A stretch of DNA of 64,000 nucleotides, from assembly GCF_010993705.1 (NCBI RefSeq), contig NZ_WOFO01000003.1:329827-393826 (forward strand), written 5' to 3'. A model generated the notes under the pieces. It did no database searches. It was given only the letters and a program-made list of their open reading frames with translations, and was not told where the DNA came from. Shown here in pieces: positions 56,380-64,000 of this stretch. This DNA is from Cyclobacterium sp. SYSU L10401. Its GTDB lineage: Bacteria; Bacteroidota; Bacteroidia; Cytophagales; Cyclobacteriaceae. A program made the position numbers and the translations under genes. Positions within the stretch are counted from its first letter, which is position 1; every line of letters begins with the position of its first letter.

Positions 56380-57672
56380 AGGTACAAAATATCAACCAAA
56401 ACTCGACGGATATATCTTGGGATTGTCCGAAAAAAAATCTTTGAAAAAATTCAATCGACAGAAAATCAGTCCTTTTACTGTTCAGATCCTGCCCATTTTT
56501 CCAGATCTTCCCCACTCGACTTCCAAACTGTAGTACTTTCGGTGCTCCAGCTGTTCAAGGAATACGCCGATTCTGATACCGAAGATGTCCTTTCCAAGCT
56601 GGGGAAACAAGAAGTCGCCGGAAGTGCTTTCTCACAGGCGCGCAATAATATTGAATGGCAATTTTTTTCTGATCTCTTCGCTATTAGTTCAGAAGATTAT
56701 GACAGGTTCACTACTGCCAGATGGAAGGGGTACAGCGTCTTTGGCGGCGATGGAAGTATGCTAAACCTGCCAGCATCCAAGCAGATCAGAGGGTATTTTG
56801 GAGTTCAAACCAATAGTTTAAAGACCTCTCTGGCTAGGATACTTCTTGTCTATGACGTACTTACCGGCCTTACGCTACAGGCAAGACTCGGAAGAATGAG
56901 TACAGGCGAATCCGGCTTACTCGATGACTGCCTGTTGGAAATTCCACCCAGGCCGGATGACCTGTTGATGCTGGACAGGAATTTTGGAAACTTCCATATT
57001 GCACACAAAATGACCTGCGAAGGAAGACCCTTCTGCATCCAGACGTCTACCGGGATATCCAATTTTGCAAAAGCCGTAATGGCCGATAGCAGGATGGATT
57101 TTATCACCGAATGGGCACCAAGTAGATCGGAGAGGGAAACAGCCAAAACATCGGAAACGATACGGGTAAGGGTAACCAAAGCAGTTCTTGATTCAGGTGA
57201 AACCGAATTGCTGGTGAACAGTCTACTGGATATGGAATCAATTAAAACTGAAGATCTTGTGGAACTTTATGGCATGAGATGGGGTGTTAAGGAAGGGATA
57301 AAAAACTTGAAGCCTAAGATTAAAGGAGAGCAGTTCGGATGTAGAAAGCCGCAGGGAATCTATCAGGAATTTTATGCCCATATCCTGGCCATGAACCTGG
57401 TAGCACTTGCCGGAATAGCTGCTACTGAGCAGATTGAAAAGAAAAGTAGGACCAGGAAAAAGAAACGGAAATTGACGTACAAATACAACTGGAAAAATGC
57501 CTTTCTACAACTCAGGAAAAGGATTGTGGAGTTGTTCAGCCGGGAAAGTGTGGAAAAAATATTGGAAACCCTGGTCAACAAGATAGCCCGAAAGCTGGTA
57601 GCGGTAAAAAATGGGAAGGAAATTCTCGAGAAAGGGTCTAGGAAAACCGGCAAGGACCAACCAATACTATAA
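56380..57672 (+). pseudogene. IS4-family DDE transposase, probably impaired
   Basis: The frame is open from 56380 and homology-like sequence extends upstream of the GTG at 56542, but there is no ATG. From the GTG it encodes 376 residues. The segment AGSAFSQARNNIE fits IS4 N-termini. Catalytic Asp residues are D70 in GGDGSM and D145 in LMLDRNFG (GTG numbering). The YREK signature reads YGMRWGVKEGIKNLK: where the catalytic Glu is expected there is Lys (K250, codon AAG at 57289), with Glu next to it. Loss of a good start and of the Glu suggests an inactive copy, although an unusual start or shifted Glu cannot be excluded. Confidence 0.7.
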
Positions 57673-57840
57673 ATAGGAAAAAACGGAAGGAAAGAGAAAA
57701 AAATACAACATATCGCCCGAAAAATTGCTACCTGTTTTAGGTGCAGGGAAAAGTATGCCCATAACCTGATAAAGAGCCGTAAACCGATAGCTGAAAATCA
57801 AATTTATTCCATTTTGAAACTAAAATAACAAACCAAAAAC

Positions 57841-57858
57841 CTTAACTTAATAGCATTG
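57841..57858 (-). repeat. IS right terminal inverted repeat
   Basis: This is the perfect complement of the left 18-bp end. It also supplies the last codons and stop of the truncated propeller gene. Confidence 0.85.
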
Positions 57859-58102
57859 GATCCCTATCCCGAATATAAATGTGCCTATCGGACTTAGTAA
57901 TAGCACCAACGTTTTGGACAAGTAAATCATCACGCGTTTCCAAAGGAATTTCTTCGATTGATACGGCTATTTCGGAAAGCATCAATTCTTCACCCATTAT
58001 GTCTATTCCTTTAATAGAAGGAATTTTCCCTGAGTTGGACGTACAAGAAAAGGTTAAAATAAGTACAATTGTTAAGAGAATATATAGATTGGATATTTTC
58101 AT
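57842..58102 (-). pseudogene. 5' fragment of a 6-bladed beta-propeller lipoprotein gene, truncated by the IS
   Basis: The 86-codon frame begins with a lipoprotein signal (ILTFSCTSNS) and continues into SIEEIPLETRDDLLVQNVGAI...IYIRD, the typical first blade of Bacteroidota 6-bladed beta-propeller lipoproteins, which are normally 350-400 residues. The frame then enters the IS end, which contributes MLLS and the TAA stop. The missing 3' part is not found on the other side of the IS, so sequence was also lost. Confidence 0.75.
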
Positions 58103-58213
58103 ATTTGAATTAGGCTTTTAATAAATAATAATTGCAAAAAACAGAAAATGCCATGGTCTTTATTAAAATTAAGGTTTGAAAATAAAAAAACTATCTATAC
58201 TTATATCGCTTTG

Positions 58214-58460
58214 ACTGCCAATAAAATTACCGAAATTTTCTATCTTTTGACGAATGATGCATTGAATTTGACAAATCCGTCGAAAAACATCGTCTGAGAA
58301 ATAAACCAAAAATCGAAAGGTTAAATAAGGAACTGAAAACAACTTGCCTGACGACAGTCAGGTGTGCCAGATTGAGCATTCAAGGCATCGTTCCTTCAAT
58401 AATTTCATTTCGAACTTGATAAAAGGCTTGATTGCTTATACTATTTCAGTATTATTAGCT
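58214..58460 (+). pseudogene. Internally deleted IS982-family transposase remnant
   Basis: Three pieces of an IS982-type transposase remain. TANKITEIFYLLTND (58214 onward) and, after a frameshift, IEFDKSVEKHRLRNKP look like its N-terminus. CQIEHSRHRSFNNFISNLIKGLIAY (to about 58445) looks like its C-terminus, in yet another frame. Some 200 residues with the DDE core are missing. I recognised this from memory of the family; terminal repeats were not identified. Confidence 0.65.
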
Positions 58461-58521
58461 TTACCAATTTTCAGATTCGCTTGGGAGGTATTGATTATCA
58501 ATCCGTTATTTAGGTATTTTT

Positions 58522-58747
58522 GGCTAAAGCCGAAATGTTGAGATGCCATCTATAGGAATGGGCTAAAGCCGGATTCCTATATTCACCATTCAAGGCACTA
58601 TTGAGGAGGAGTTTTGGCCAAAGTCACTGTTTGTGAAGTCAGATTATTAGTAATGCGATAATACCCAATGGTAAAAATTTTTGATTATTGTATCAATTGC
58701 CTAATAGCTGTAGGGAATTTGGTATCCAGATCTCCATGGCTTTAGCC
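58522..58747. repeat. Three GGCTAAAGCC-type palindromic motifs
   Basis: GGCTAAAGCC occurs at 58522-58531 and 58561-58570, and its complement GGCTTTAGCC at 58738-58747. Such motifs are often part of dispersed intergenic repeats. Confidence 0.5.
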
Positions 58748-59116
58748 AAACCTTTGAACTTAAATTTCCTTAATCCATAAATTAACCTTTACCACGTTGA
58801 AAACCGCACGAAAACGCCCGTCATATAACCCAATTTACCTGCAAGCAAAAAAAGCAACAGTGCAAGGATTAGCAAGTGGTTTTGACGCAAAATATGAAAT
58901 GATTAATTTTGATTGGCACCGAATAGGGGGTGAAAGTGGTTTCCACAAGCTTTTGGCACTTTGCAAATTTAGTTTCAGGAAGACAGAAAAGCGCTTCAAA
59001 ATGCCCTACCTTTCATTCCTGGAACCGTTATGAACCATGCAAAAAACACATCTTGAAGAACGAACTGTTTAAAAGAAAATAATTCGTATTTTTATGAAGT
59101 TTATACTATTAAAAAG

Positions 59117-59581
59117 GTGAAGCAAAGAATTTACATAGACACTTTGGTTTTTGGGGGACATTTTGACGAAGAATTTACAGAACATACTGTTCCACTGTTT
59201 GATAGGATAAAAAAAGGTGAATTTGTTGTTCTTTATTCAATCATTACGCAAGATGAACTTGAAAATGCGCCAGAACATGTAAGAGAACTGGTAAGAAATC
59301 TAAAAGCTGACCTAACGGAATTTCTTGAGATTTCCGAAGAGGCAGTTGACTTAGCCAATGACTACATTTATGAAAAGGTGGTTGGTCGAGCAAGTTATGC
59401 TGATTGCTTACACATTGCGTTAGCTACAATAAACAGGGCAGACTTTTTGGTCAGTTGGAACTTCAAGCATATTGTAAACATTGAAAGAATAAATGGTTAC
59501 AACTCAATTAATATAAAAAACGGGTATAAACAATTGGAAATTCGTTCACCAAGAGAATTTGAAAAATATGAAGACGACTGA
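59117..59581 (+). CDS. PIN-domain protein, probable VapC-like toxin
   Basis: PIN domains are Mg-dependent ribonucleases; stand-alone ones are usually type II toxins. The 154 residues start at GTG and show the acidic PIN layout: D8 in IYIDTLVFGG, the Glu in SIITQDELENAP, and Asp residues in YADCLHIALATINRADFLVSWN. The length is typical. It overlaps a 50-codon gene by 14 bases. The usual VapBC order is antitoxin first; here the toxin-like gene comes first. No known antitoxin domain lies upstream. Confidence 0.78.
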   Translation: MKQRIYIDTLVFGGHFDEEFTEHTVPLFDRIKKGEFVVLYSIITQDELENAPEHVRELVRNLKADLTEFLEISEEAVDLANDYIYEKVVGRASYADCLHIALATINRADFLVSWNFKHIVNIERINGYNSINIKNGYKQLEIRSPREFEKYEDD

Positions 59582-59720
59582 AAAGACATTTGATGCGGTG
59601 AAGTTTATGCGAGAACAGCGGGAAAGGTTAAGTGTGAACTTAACAAAAATGACAAAAGAAGAGATTTTGGAATACTTCAAAAAGCGTAAAACAACGACAT
59701 CGGTTAGGCCGAGTTCATAA
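59568..59720 (+). CDS. 50-residue partner of the PIN protein, candidate antitoxin
   Basis: The start ATG at 59568 overlaps the end of the PIN gene. The protein is charged and helical: KTTEKTFDAVKFMREQRERL, then NLTKMTKEEILEYFKKRK. The pattern FDAV-x-MR followed by a helical charged tail resembles small antitoxins paired with PIN proteins in other phyla. It is too short for a full DNA-binding domain, so it may act by binding the toxin only. Confidence rests on overlap and composition. Confidence 0.65.
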   Translation: MKTTEKTFDAVKFMREQRERLSVNLTKMTKEEILEYFKKRKTTTSVRPSS

Positions 59721-60018
59721 TCATGGATGTCCGCAGGCCATACGCCTGTGGAGCACTCCTCAAAATTTATTCTGATAATCGGGCCCACCGAGCGATGGAT
59801 CTTTCCGGATCGTGACAGGCTGTATCCACCCTGTATCCTGGCCTTTCGCTAAATTGACTCGCTGCGCCAAATCATTTCTTAACGCTCCGCCTCAGTTCAC
59901 CGGATGGCAGGTTGCGTCCGACAAAAAGATAGGGTCCCCCCCGCCGTTCATAGCTACAAAGGTGATTGGAATACAAATAAAGAATCGGCTATTAGAACCG
60001 TTACAACATGTTTGAAAA
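59721..60018. other. 298-bp spacer with a repeat copy
   Basis: It contains repeat copy A (59798-59921). No gene recognised. Confidence 0.5.
59798..59921 (+). repeat. Dispersed repeat, copy A
   Basis: Its core, 59818-59921 (104 bases, starting GGCTGTATCCACCCTG), matches 60562-60665 at most positions and with equal length. The two copies flank the lipoprotein gene in direct orientation. Confidence 0.75.
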
Positions 60019-60459
60019 ATGATACAAAAATTATTAATAGGATTTATTATAATTTTTACAGCCTGTGGAGAGAAGAGTAGCCAGGAACAAAAATTTTCAG
60101 TTTCCATTGAAACGCCCCTTCTTTCAGACGCTCCAAATGAAAATCCAAAGATTAAAAATGCAATCGAGAAGATAATAGACTTTCTGAGGTCTAAAAATAC
60201 TCCAATAGACAGTCTCTATTTAAAAAACTATCAAATTGATTCGATTCCATGGACTTTCGACATTCAGCATTATAATACCTTTGTCTACGAATTGCAATGG
60301 AAACGTGAGCAAGAGAGAGTAGATTCCCTATTGAGAATAGATTCAACTGGATCGGTCGAATATTATATGATACCTGCTACAGGAAATATAAGCGGATATG
60401 ACAGATGGATTGAATATTACCCCAAAACAGGAGAATTTAATGACTACATGTTGCAATAA
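60019..60459 (+). CDS. Small lipoprotein, unknown
   Basis: The 146-residue protein has a lipobox (IIIFTACGEK) and a charged C-terminal domain with ELQWKREQERVDSLLRIDSTG. I do not recognise a family. It is enclosed by direct copies of a roughly 104-bp repeat, which is unusual and suggests it moved or was duplicated together with that sequence. Confidence 0.65.
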   Translation: MIQKLLIGFIIIFTACGEKSSQEQKFSVSIETPLLSDAPNENPKIKNAIEKIIDFLRSKNTPIDSLYLKNYQIDSIPWTFDIQHYNTFVYELQWKREQERVDSLLRIDSTGSVEYYMIPATGNISGYDRWIEYYPKTGEFNDYMLQ

Positions 60460-60537
60460 ATATAATAACCTATGCCAAATTTGTAGTTTCCCCCCAGATT
60501 TGGCTGATGAGGAGCGCTTTATACAACACCGGAGATA

Positions 60538-60665
60538 CGGTCTTCCCGATGAATTCGGACCGGCTGTATCCAACCTGCATCCCGGCTCTTCGCTAAACTG
60601 ACTCGCCGTGGTGCATCATTTCTTACCGCTCCATCCCAGTTCATCGGATTGTAGCTTGCGCCCGA
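60538..60665 (+). repeat. Dispersed repeat, copy B
   Basis: This is the diverged second copy of 59798-59921; shared strings include GGCTGTATCCA, TTCGCTAAA, TGACTCGC and ATCATTTCTTA. It ends shortly before the PQQ dehydrogenase stop codon. Confidence 0.75.
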
Positions 60666-60691
60666 GAGAATGACATATTATCAAAACTGCA

Positions 60692-62803
60692 TCAATCGGG
60701 CAGACTAAATACAAACACAGCCCCCTCCGGGTGGGGTTTTAGTTTCGAGCCTCCTACTGAGATGGCCAGGTATTGCTTGCCATTTACAGCGTATATACTG
60801 GGCGTAGCATGTCCCTCAGCAGGTAGCTGGTATTCCCATAGTACTTGTCCGTTGTCTTTGTCAAAGGCCCGGATTTTGGCATCAGCAGTGGCAGCAATAA
60901 ACAGGAGCCCACCGGCTGTTACGACCGGACCCCCATAATTCTCTGTGCCGGTAATCGGAACACCCCGTTTGGTCAGCGCTTCGTATTCTCCCAGCGGCAC
61001 TTTCCATTTGATGGTCCCGGTATTCAGGTCCACCGCATTTAGTGTGCCCCAGGGCGGCTTAATGGCGGGATATCCTTTCTCATCGTTCCAGCGTTGGAAA
61101 CCGCGGAAGACATAGGGTGGGGCGTTATCATCCCGATTATCTTTTGAGCCTATCGCCTTTTCTTCACTAAATAGGAACGATACGATGGCGTCCAGGCGGG
61201 ATTGCGAAACCTGATCAAAGGCGGGCATGCGTCCTCCTCCCTTTTTCATTACCTGCATTACCGTTTCCCTGGTTAATCGGCTGGGCGCCTCCTCAAGGGA
61301 AGGAAAGCCGCCGGAAGGATTGCCTTTACGATCCGTTCCATGACAGGAGGCGCAATGGATCAGGTATTGCTTTTCGCCGGTAGGCAAGGGGCTGCCATCA
61401 GCTTTTTTTGTTGGAACCAGCTGGTAAAACCAGGGGATCTCATTTACGTTCACATACAGGATTCCCTCAGGATCAGCCGCAGCGCCACCCCATTCCATCC
61501 CGCCATCGTATCCGGGAAACATGATCGTCTGGTCGGTACCGGGGGGAGGGTAGGCCCCATAATTTCCCGATTGACGGAATACCTCTTTGCTCATTTGCTG
61601 CGCTCGGGGAGAAATAGTCGAAAAGTCCTCCGGAGTATATTCCTGCCGCATCAATGGCGGTGGTTTGGTTGGAAAAGGTTGTGTGGTCCAGGTTTGGATT
61701 TCGTCGATTTTAGTGGCTGCTTGTGGACGTTCTTGAATCGGCCAAAGGGGTTCTCCGGTAAGCCGGTCAAACACAAACAAAAGCCCCATTTTTGTACCTA
61801 CAGCAACAATGTCAACCTTCTTCCCCTCGTGCGTTACCGTCAGTAAAGTCGGTGGCTGAGGAATGTCCAGATCCCAAAGATCGTGATGTACCAGTTGCTG
61901 GTGCCAGAGTCGTTTTCCGGTATTCGCATCTAGGGCAATGAGCGAGTTGGCAAATAAATTTTCTCCAAACCGGTTGCCTCCATAAAAATCCGGACCGGCC
62001 GTCTCGGTGGATACATAGACAATGCCGCGCGGTATATCAATGGCCAGACCGGACCAGTCAGATGCCCCTCCGGTCTTTTCCAAATAGTTTTCCGGCCAGG
62101 TATCGGATCCAAATTCACCAGGCCGGGGCAAGGTGTGAAAAATCCACTTTCGCTTTCCGGTACGCATGTCAAATGCACGCACCGCACCGGGGACATCTTC
62201 TCCTACATTGGCTCCAATGATAAATAGGTCCTTGTAAATCTGCCCCGGAGTATTGAGCGTTACATTTGGCTTGCCCGGGAGGTCCATTTCGGCACCCAGG
62301 TGAATGGATCCATTTTCGCCAAAAGAATCAATAAGTTCGCCCGTTTTGGCATTCAATGCAAAAAGCCGGTTTCCTTTCATGGTGAGTAGGCGACCAGCTT
62401 CACCATCAGGCCAATACATCAGCCCCCGTTGGTCTCCATCCGCAAGGGATTCATGAATCTCAGAAGGATCAAACGTCCAATGTTCCTTCCCTGTCGCCCC
62501 ATCCAAAGCCACCACCCGGCTGTGCGGGGTAGCCGTGTATAGCCAACCGTCGACAATAAGGTTATTCGTTTGGTAATTGGCAGCCTCACCGGTTTTATAC
62601 GTCCAGGCCAGTTCCAATTGGGCCACATTGTCTTTGTTTATTTGATCCAGCCTGGAGTACTGGTTGCTGGTAGGGTGACCCAGATAGGTCGCCCAGTCAG
62701 CCCCGGCACCTTCTGGATTGGTTTGGCTACAGGCAGCCGTGAATAAAACCAGGAAACATACGAAGATGAGGTGGTATATTGAAAAATAGTGATCGTTGTC
62801 CAT
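60692..62803 (-). CDS. PQQ-dependent dehydrogenase lipoprotein with inserted cytochrome c motif
   Basis: The 703-residue protein starts with a lipobox (LFTAACSQTN) and folds as a quinoprotein beta-propeller of the membrane glucose/alcohol dehydrogenase group, opening DWATYLGHPTSNQYSRLDQI. Around residues 475-550 a cytochrome c segment is inserted, with CASCH and a following GGRMPAF that may hold the axial Met. The propeller resumes afterwards with GTLNAVDLNTGTIKW and finishes normally. Oxidation of a sugar or alcohol in the periplasm is expected; PQQ synthesis genes are not in the window, so the cofactor must come from elsewhere. Confidence 0.9.
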   Translation of the reverse strand: MDNDHYFSIYHLIFVCFLVLFTAACSQTNPEGAGADWATYLGHPTSNQYSRLDQINKDNVAQLELAWTYKTGEAANYQTNNLIVDGWLYTATPHSRVVALDGATGKEHWTFDPSEIHESLADGDQRGLMYWPDGEAGRLLTMKGNRLFALNAKTGELIDSFGENGSIHLGAEMDLPGKPNVTLNTPGQIYKDLFIIGANVGEDVPGAVRAFDMRTGKRKWIFHTLPRPGEFGSDTWPENYLEKTGGASDWSGLAIDIPRGIVYVSTETAGPDFYGGNRFGENLFANSLIALDANTGKRLWHQQLVHHDLWDLDIPQPPTLLTVTHEGKKVDIVAVGTKMGLLFVFDRLTGEPLWPIQERPQAATKIDEIQTWTTQPFPTKPPPLMRQEYTPEDFSTISPRAQQMSKEVFRQSGNYGAYPPPGTDQTIMFPGYDGGMEWGGAAADPEGILYVNVNEIPWFYQLVPTKKADGSPLPTGEKQYLIHCASCHGTDRKGNPSGGFPSLEEAPSRLTRETVMQVMKKGGGRMPAFDQVSQSRLDAIVSFLFSEEKAIGSKDNRDDNAPPYVFRGFQRWNDEKGYPAIKPPWGTLNAVDLNTGTIKWKVPLGEYEALTKRGVPITGTENYGGPVVTAGGLLFIAATADAKIRAFDKDNGQVLWEYQLPAEGHATPSIYAVNGKQYLAISVGGSKLKPHPEGAVFVFSLPD

Positions 62804-62881
62804 GGGTTACCGGATGAGTATTTGGTGCATATATTATTAACCTGAGTTCGACCGAATTTAATAATAAAACTGGTATTCCGG

Positions 62882-63330
62882 GAATTAACTTTTTTAAAAA
62901 ATGTAGAAATTCGGATGACGTTGAATTTTTACAACTCATTGTTTTTTACTATTTAGTAAACCCGTCCTCACTAAGGGGTTCATCTTTACTGCGAGAATTA
63001 ACTTTTTTTAAACCCAGAAATCGGGATGACGATAGGTTTTTTTGGAATATATATTTGGTCGTATTATCAGGGTTATGGCTTGAAATTAGCTATTTTTCCT
63101 TTAATTATCTGTACTTTTTGTCCCGATTTTTTCATCGGGAACAAAAAAATCCTTCCCCCCACCAGCCTCCTGCGCACCCCGGTTTTTTGTCGGTCCAGCG
63201 CTCTTTGCGTATTTAAATGTAGCTCTTCGATTTGTATTATTTTTTTCGGTGGTTTTCTTCAATAAAAAATGGATTTAATACGTCATCGGTAGACCTAATA
63301 TTTTAAAAATCGCAGAAATAGGGATGACGG
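62882..63330 (+). repeat. Three spaced copies of a short AGAAAT...GGATGACG repeat
   Basis: AGAAAT followed within a few bases by GGATGACG occurs near 62905-62920, 63016-63031 and 63314-63329, each preceded by an A/T-rich TTTTTAAA-type tract. Two copies also share GAATTAACTTTTTT upstream. Confidence 0.6.
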
Positions 63331-63390
63331 TATTTGTTTATAACTATTTATAAATCAATATTTTAAAAAAAATAAAGAGTGACATCAAAT

Positions 63391-63440
63391 CACCTCCCCC
63401 CAGCCCCCTCCTGTTTTCAGGAGGGGGAGACAGGGGGTGG
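63391..63440. repeat. GC-rich hairpin
   Basis: CCCCCTCCTG (63404-63413), a TTTT loop and CAGGAGGGGG (63418-63427) form a perfect 10-bp stem, with outer partial pairing between CACCTCCCCCCA and CAGGGGGTGG. Confidence 0.7.
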
Positions 63441-63460
63441 TAAAAACACGTTATCGGTAG

Positions 63461-64000
63461 GGTGCGTTTTAGAATAATAAAGGCTATCGAAAACATTCCA
63501 TGCACCCGTGGCAGTCTGAACGGATATGTATACGTCCGGTGTATTCCATTGTCATTCTTCATTTTGCTGTCCTAATCGCTTCGATTCAGATTGCTCCCTT
63601 CGGCTCCGCTCAGGGACCATAGCAATGACGACCGGTACCGTCACTGCGAGGGTGCGTTTTTGAATAACAAAACCTATCGAAAACATCCCATGCACCCGTG
63701 GCAGTCTGAACTGATACGTTTACGTCCGGTGTATTCCATTGTCATTCTTCATTCCTGGCGTAATCGCTTCGATTCAGATTGCTCCCTTCGGCTCCGCTCA
63801 GGGACCATAGCAATGACGACCGGTACCGTCACTGCGAGGGTGCGTTTTTGAATAACAAAACCTATCGAAAACATCCCATGCACCCGTGGCAGTCTGAACG
63901 GATACGTTTACGTCCGGTGTATTCCATTGTCATTCTTCATTCCTGGCGTAATCGCTTCGATTCAGATTGCTTCGCAAGGCTCGCAATGACGGTATAGCCA
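63461..64000 (+). repeat. Tandem repeats of about 190 bp, three copies, the last reaching the window end
   Basis: Copies begin at GGTGCGTTTT: 63461-63650, 63651-63838 and 63839 onward. Each carries CATGCACCCGTGGCAGTCTG, CGTCCGGTGTATTCCATTG and GCTTCGATTCAGATTGC. Copies 1 and 2 end in a palindromic ATTGCTCCCTTCGGCTCCG...AGCAATGACG segment; copy 3 instead ends GCTTCGCAAGGCTCGCAATG, the form common as an intergenic repeat in Bacteroidota. Predicted reading frames here repeat themselves and are not genes. Confidence 0.9.

Larger units (their letters stand above)
56267..57858 (+). mobile_element. Insertion sequence with IS4-type transposase, 1592 bp
   Basis: Perfect 18-bp inverted repeats, CAATGCTATTAAGTTAAG at 56267-56284 and its complement at 57841-57858, bound a segment holding one DDE transposase gene. 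The size and single long gene fit the IS4 family. The flanking bases show no obvious target-site duplication (left flank ends GCCCTG, right flank begins GATCCC), so a deletion or recombination after insertion is likely. An internal 10-bp hairpin lies at 56313-56337. Confidence 0.85.
58103..59116. other. 1-kb degraded region
   Basis: It contains the IS982 remnant (58214-58460), three GGCT(A/T)AAGCC-type palindromes (58522, 58561, 58738) and otherwise AT-rich sequence. A 78-codon TTG frame at 58797-59033 is not convincing. The 3' end should hold the promoter of the PIN-domain gene. Confidence 0.5.
62804..63460. other. Non-coding region after the start of the PQQ dehydrogenase gene
   Basis: No gene recognised. 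It contains three copies of a short repeat (next entry) and a GC-rich hairpin at 63391-63440. Confidence 0.5.

Noticed and set aside
56333..57747. Alternative IS ends (CCGGCCTACTTTAGG against CCTGCACC) with a GAAAA duplication
   Set aside because: The match is imperfect, while the 18-bp repeats at 56267 and 57841 are identical and lie outside it.
58797..59033. 78-codon frame with TTG start
   Set aside because: No recognisable similarity and located in degraded intergenic DNA; likely random.
59798..60665. Integron-like attachment sites around the lipoprotein gene
   Set aside because: No RYYYAAC/GTTRRRY pair in the right arrangement and no integrase seen; kept only as a repeat.
63591..63997. 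Two nearly identical plus-strand frames at the right edge
   Set aside because: They arise from the tandem repeats and repeat the same peptide; not genes.

Overview
The window looks like a chromosomal segment of a Bacteroidota bacterium, most likely order Cytophagales and close to Cyclobacteriaceae (Algoriphagus/Cyclobacterium/Echinicola type). This is inferred from gene families and layout: GSCFA, DUF5683 and DUF4230 proteins, a 6-bladed beta-propeller lipoprotein fragment, a PVC-type heme protein beside a ceramidase-like protein, a TTTG-N19-TAnnTTTG promoter before rpsF, and many starts without a Shine-Dalgarno sequence. No 16S rRNA is present, so placement below order is uncertain.

Layout. 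1-2496: a phosphocholine-specific phospholipase C cut by the window edge. 2770-6674: a sugar-acid operon (KDG/KDGal kinase, KDPG-type aldolase, GntP permease, AraD1-like FAH protein). 6871-15565: a housekeeping run of pyrG, yidC, a UPF0173 hydrolase, parA, parB, a DUF5683 protein, dapB and lepB, closed by a perfect bidirectional hairpin shared with convergent ung. 16350-19790: apaG, a methyltransferase, a coiled-coil membrane protein and the S6-S18-L9 ribosomal operon. 20110-25682: GSCFA, a thioredoxin-domain (YyaL/DUF255) protein and priA.

26338-34751 is a compact same-strand block whose products look lipid- or membrane-directed: an alpha/beta hydrolase with Cys at the nucleophile position, an acetoacetate-decarboxylase-family protein, two small membrane proteins, a patatin, a membrane-anchored metallophosphoesterase, and a cholesterol-oxidase-like GMC oxidoreductase with a CX2CX2CX3C motif and an extra C-terminal domain. 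Facing it, 34766-40051 holds a four-gene minus-strand block: a DUF5675 protein, a polytopic membrane protein with an N-acetylmuramidase domain, and two DUF4230-like proteins. These two blocks are the best candidates for undescribed systems.

40459-46363 returns to plus-strand genes: an IorAB-type molybdenum hydroxylase, LemA, an HtpX-like M48 protease, and CbpA/CbpM. A tRNA-Val(GAC) lies at 46379-46453 on the minus strand. 46532-53538 encodes exported proteins (neutral ceramidase domain, a large PVC-type cytochrome, a sialidase-like BNR protein). From about 53.5 kb to the end the sequence is gene-poor and rearranged: a 1.59-kb IS with perfect 18-bp inverted repeats and a probably impaired transposase, a beta-propeller gene truncated exactly at the IS end, an internally deleted IS982-type remnant, a PIN-domain toxin with a 50-residue partner, duplicated intergenic repeats around a small lipoprotein gene, a PQQ-dependent dehydrogenase with an inserted cytochrome c motif, and roughly 190-bp tandem repeats at the right edge. 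No CRISPR array, rRNA operon or prophage was seen.
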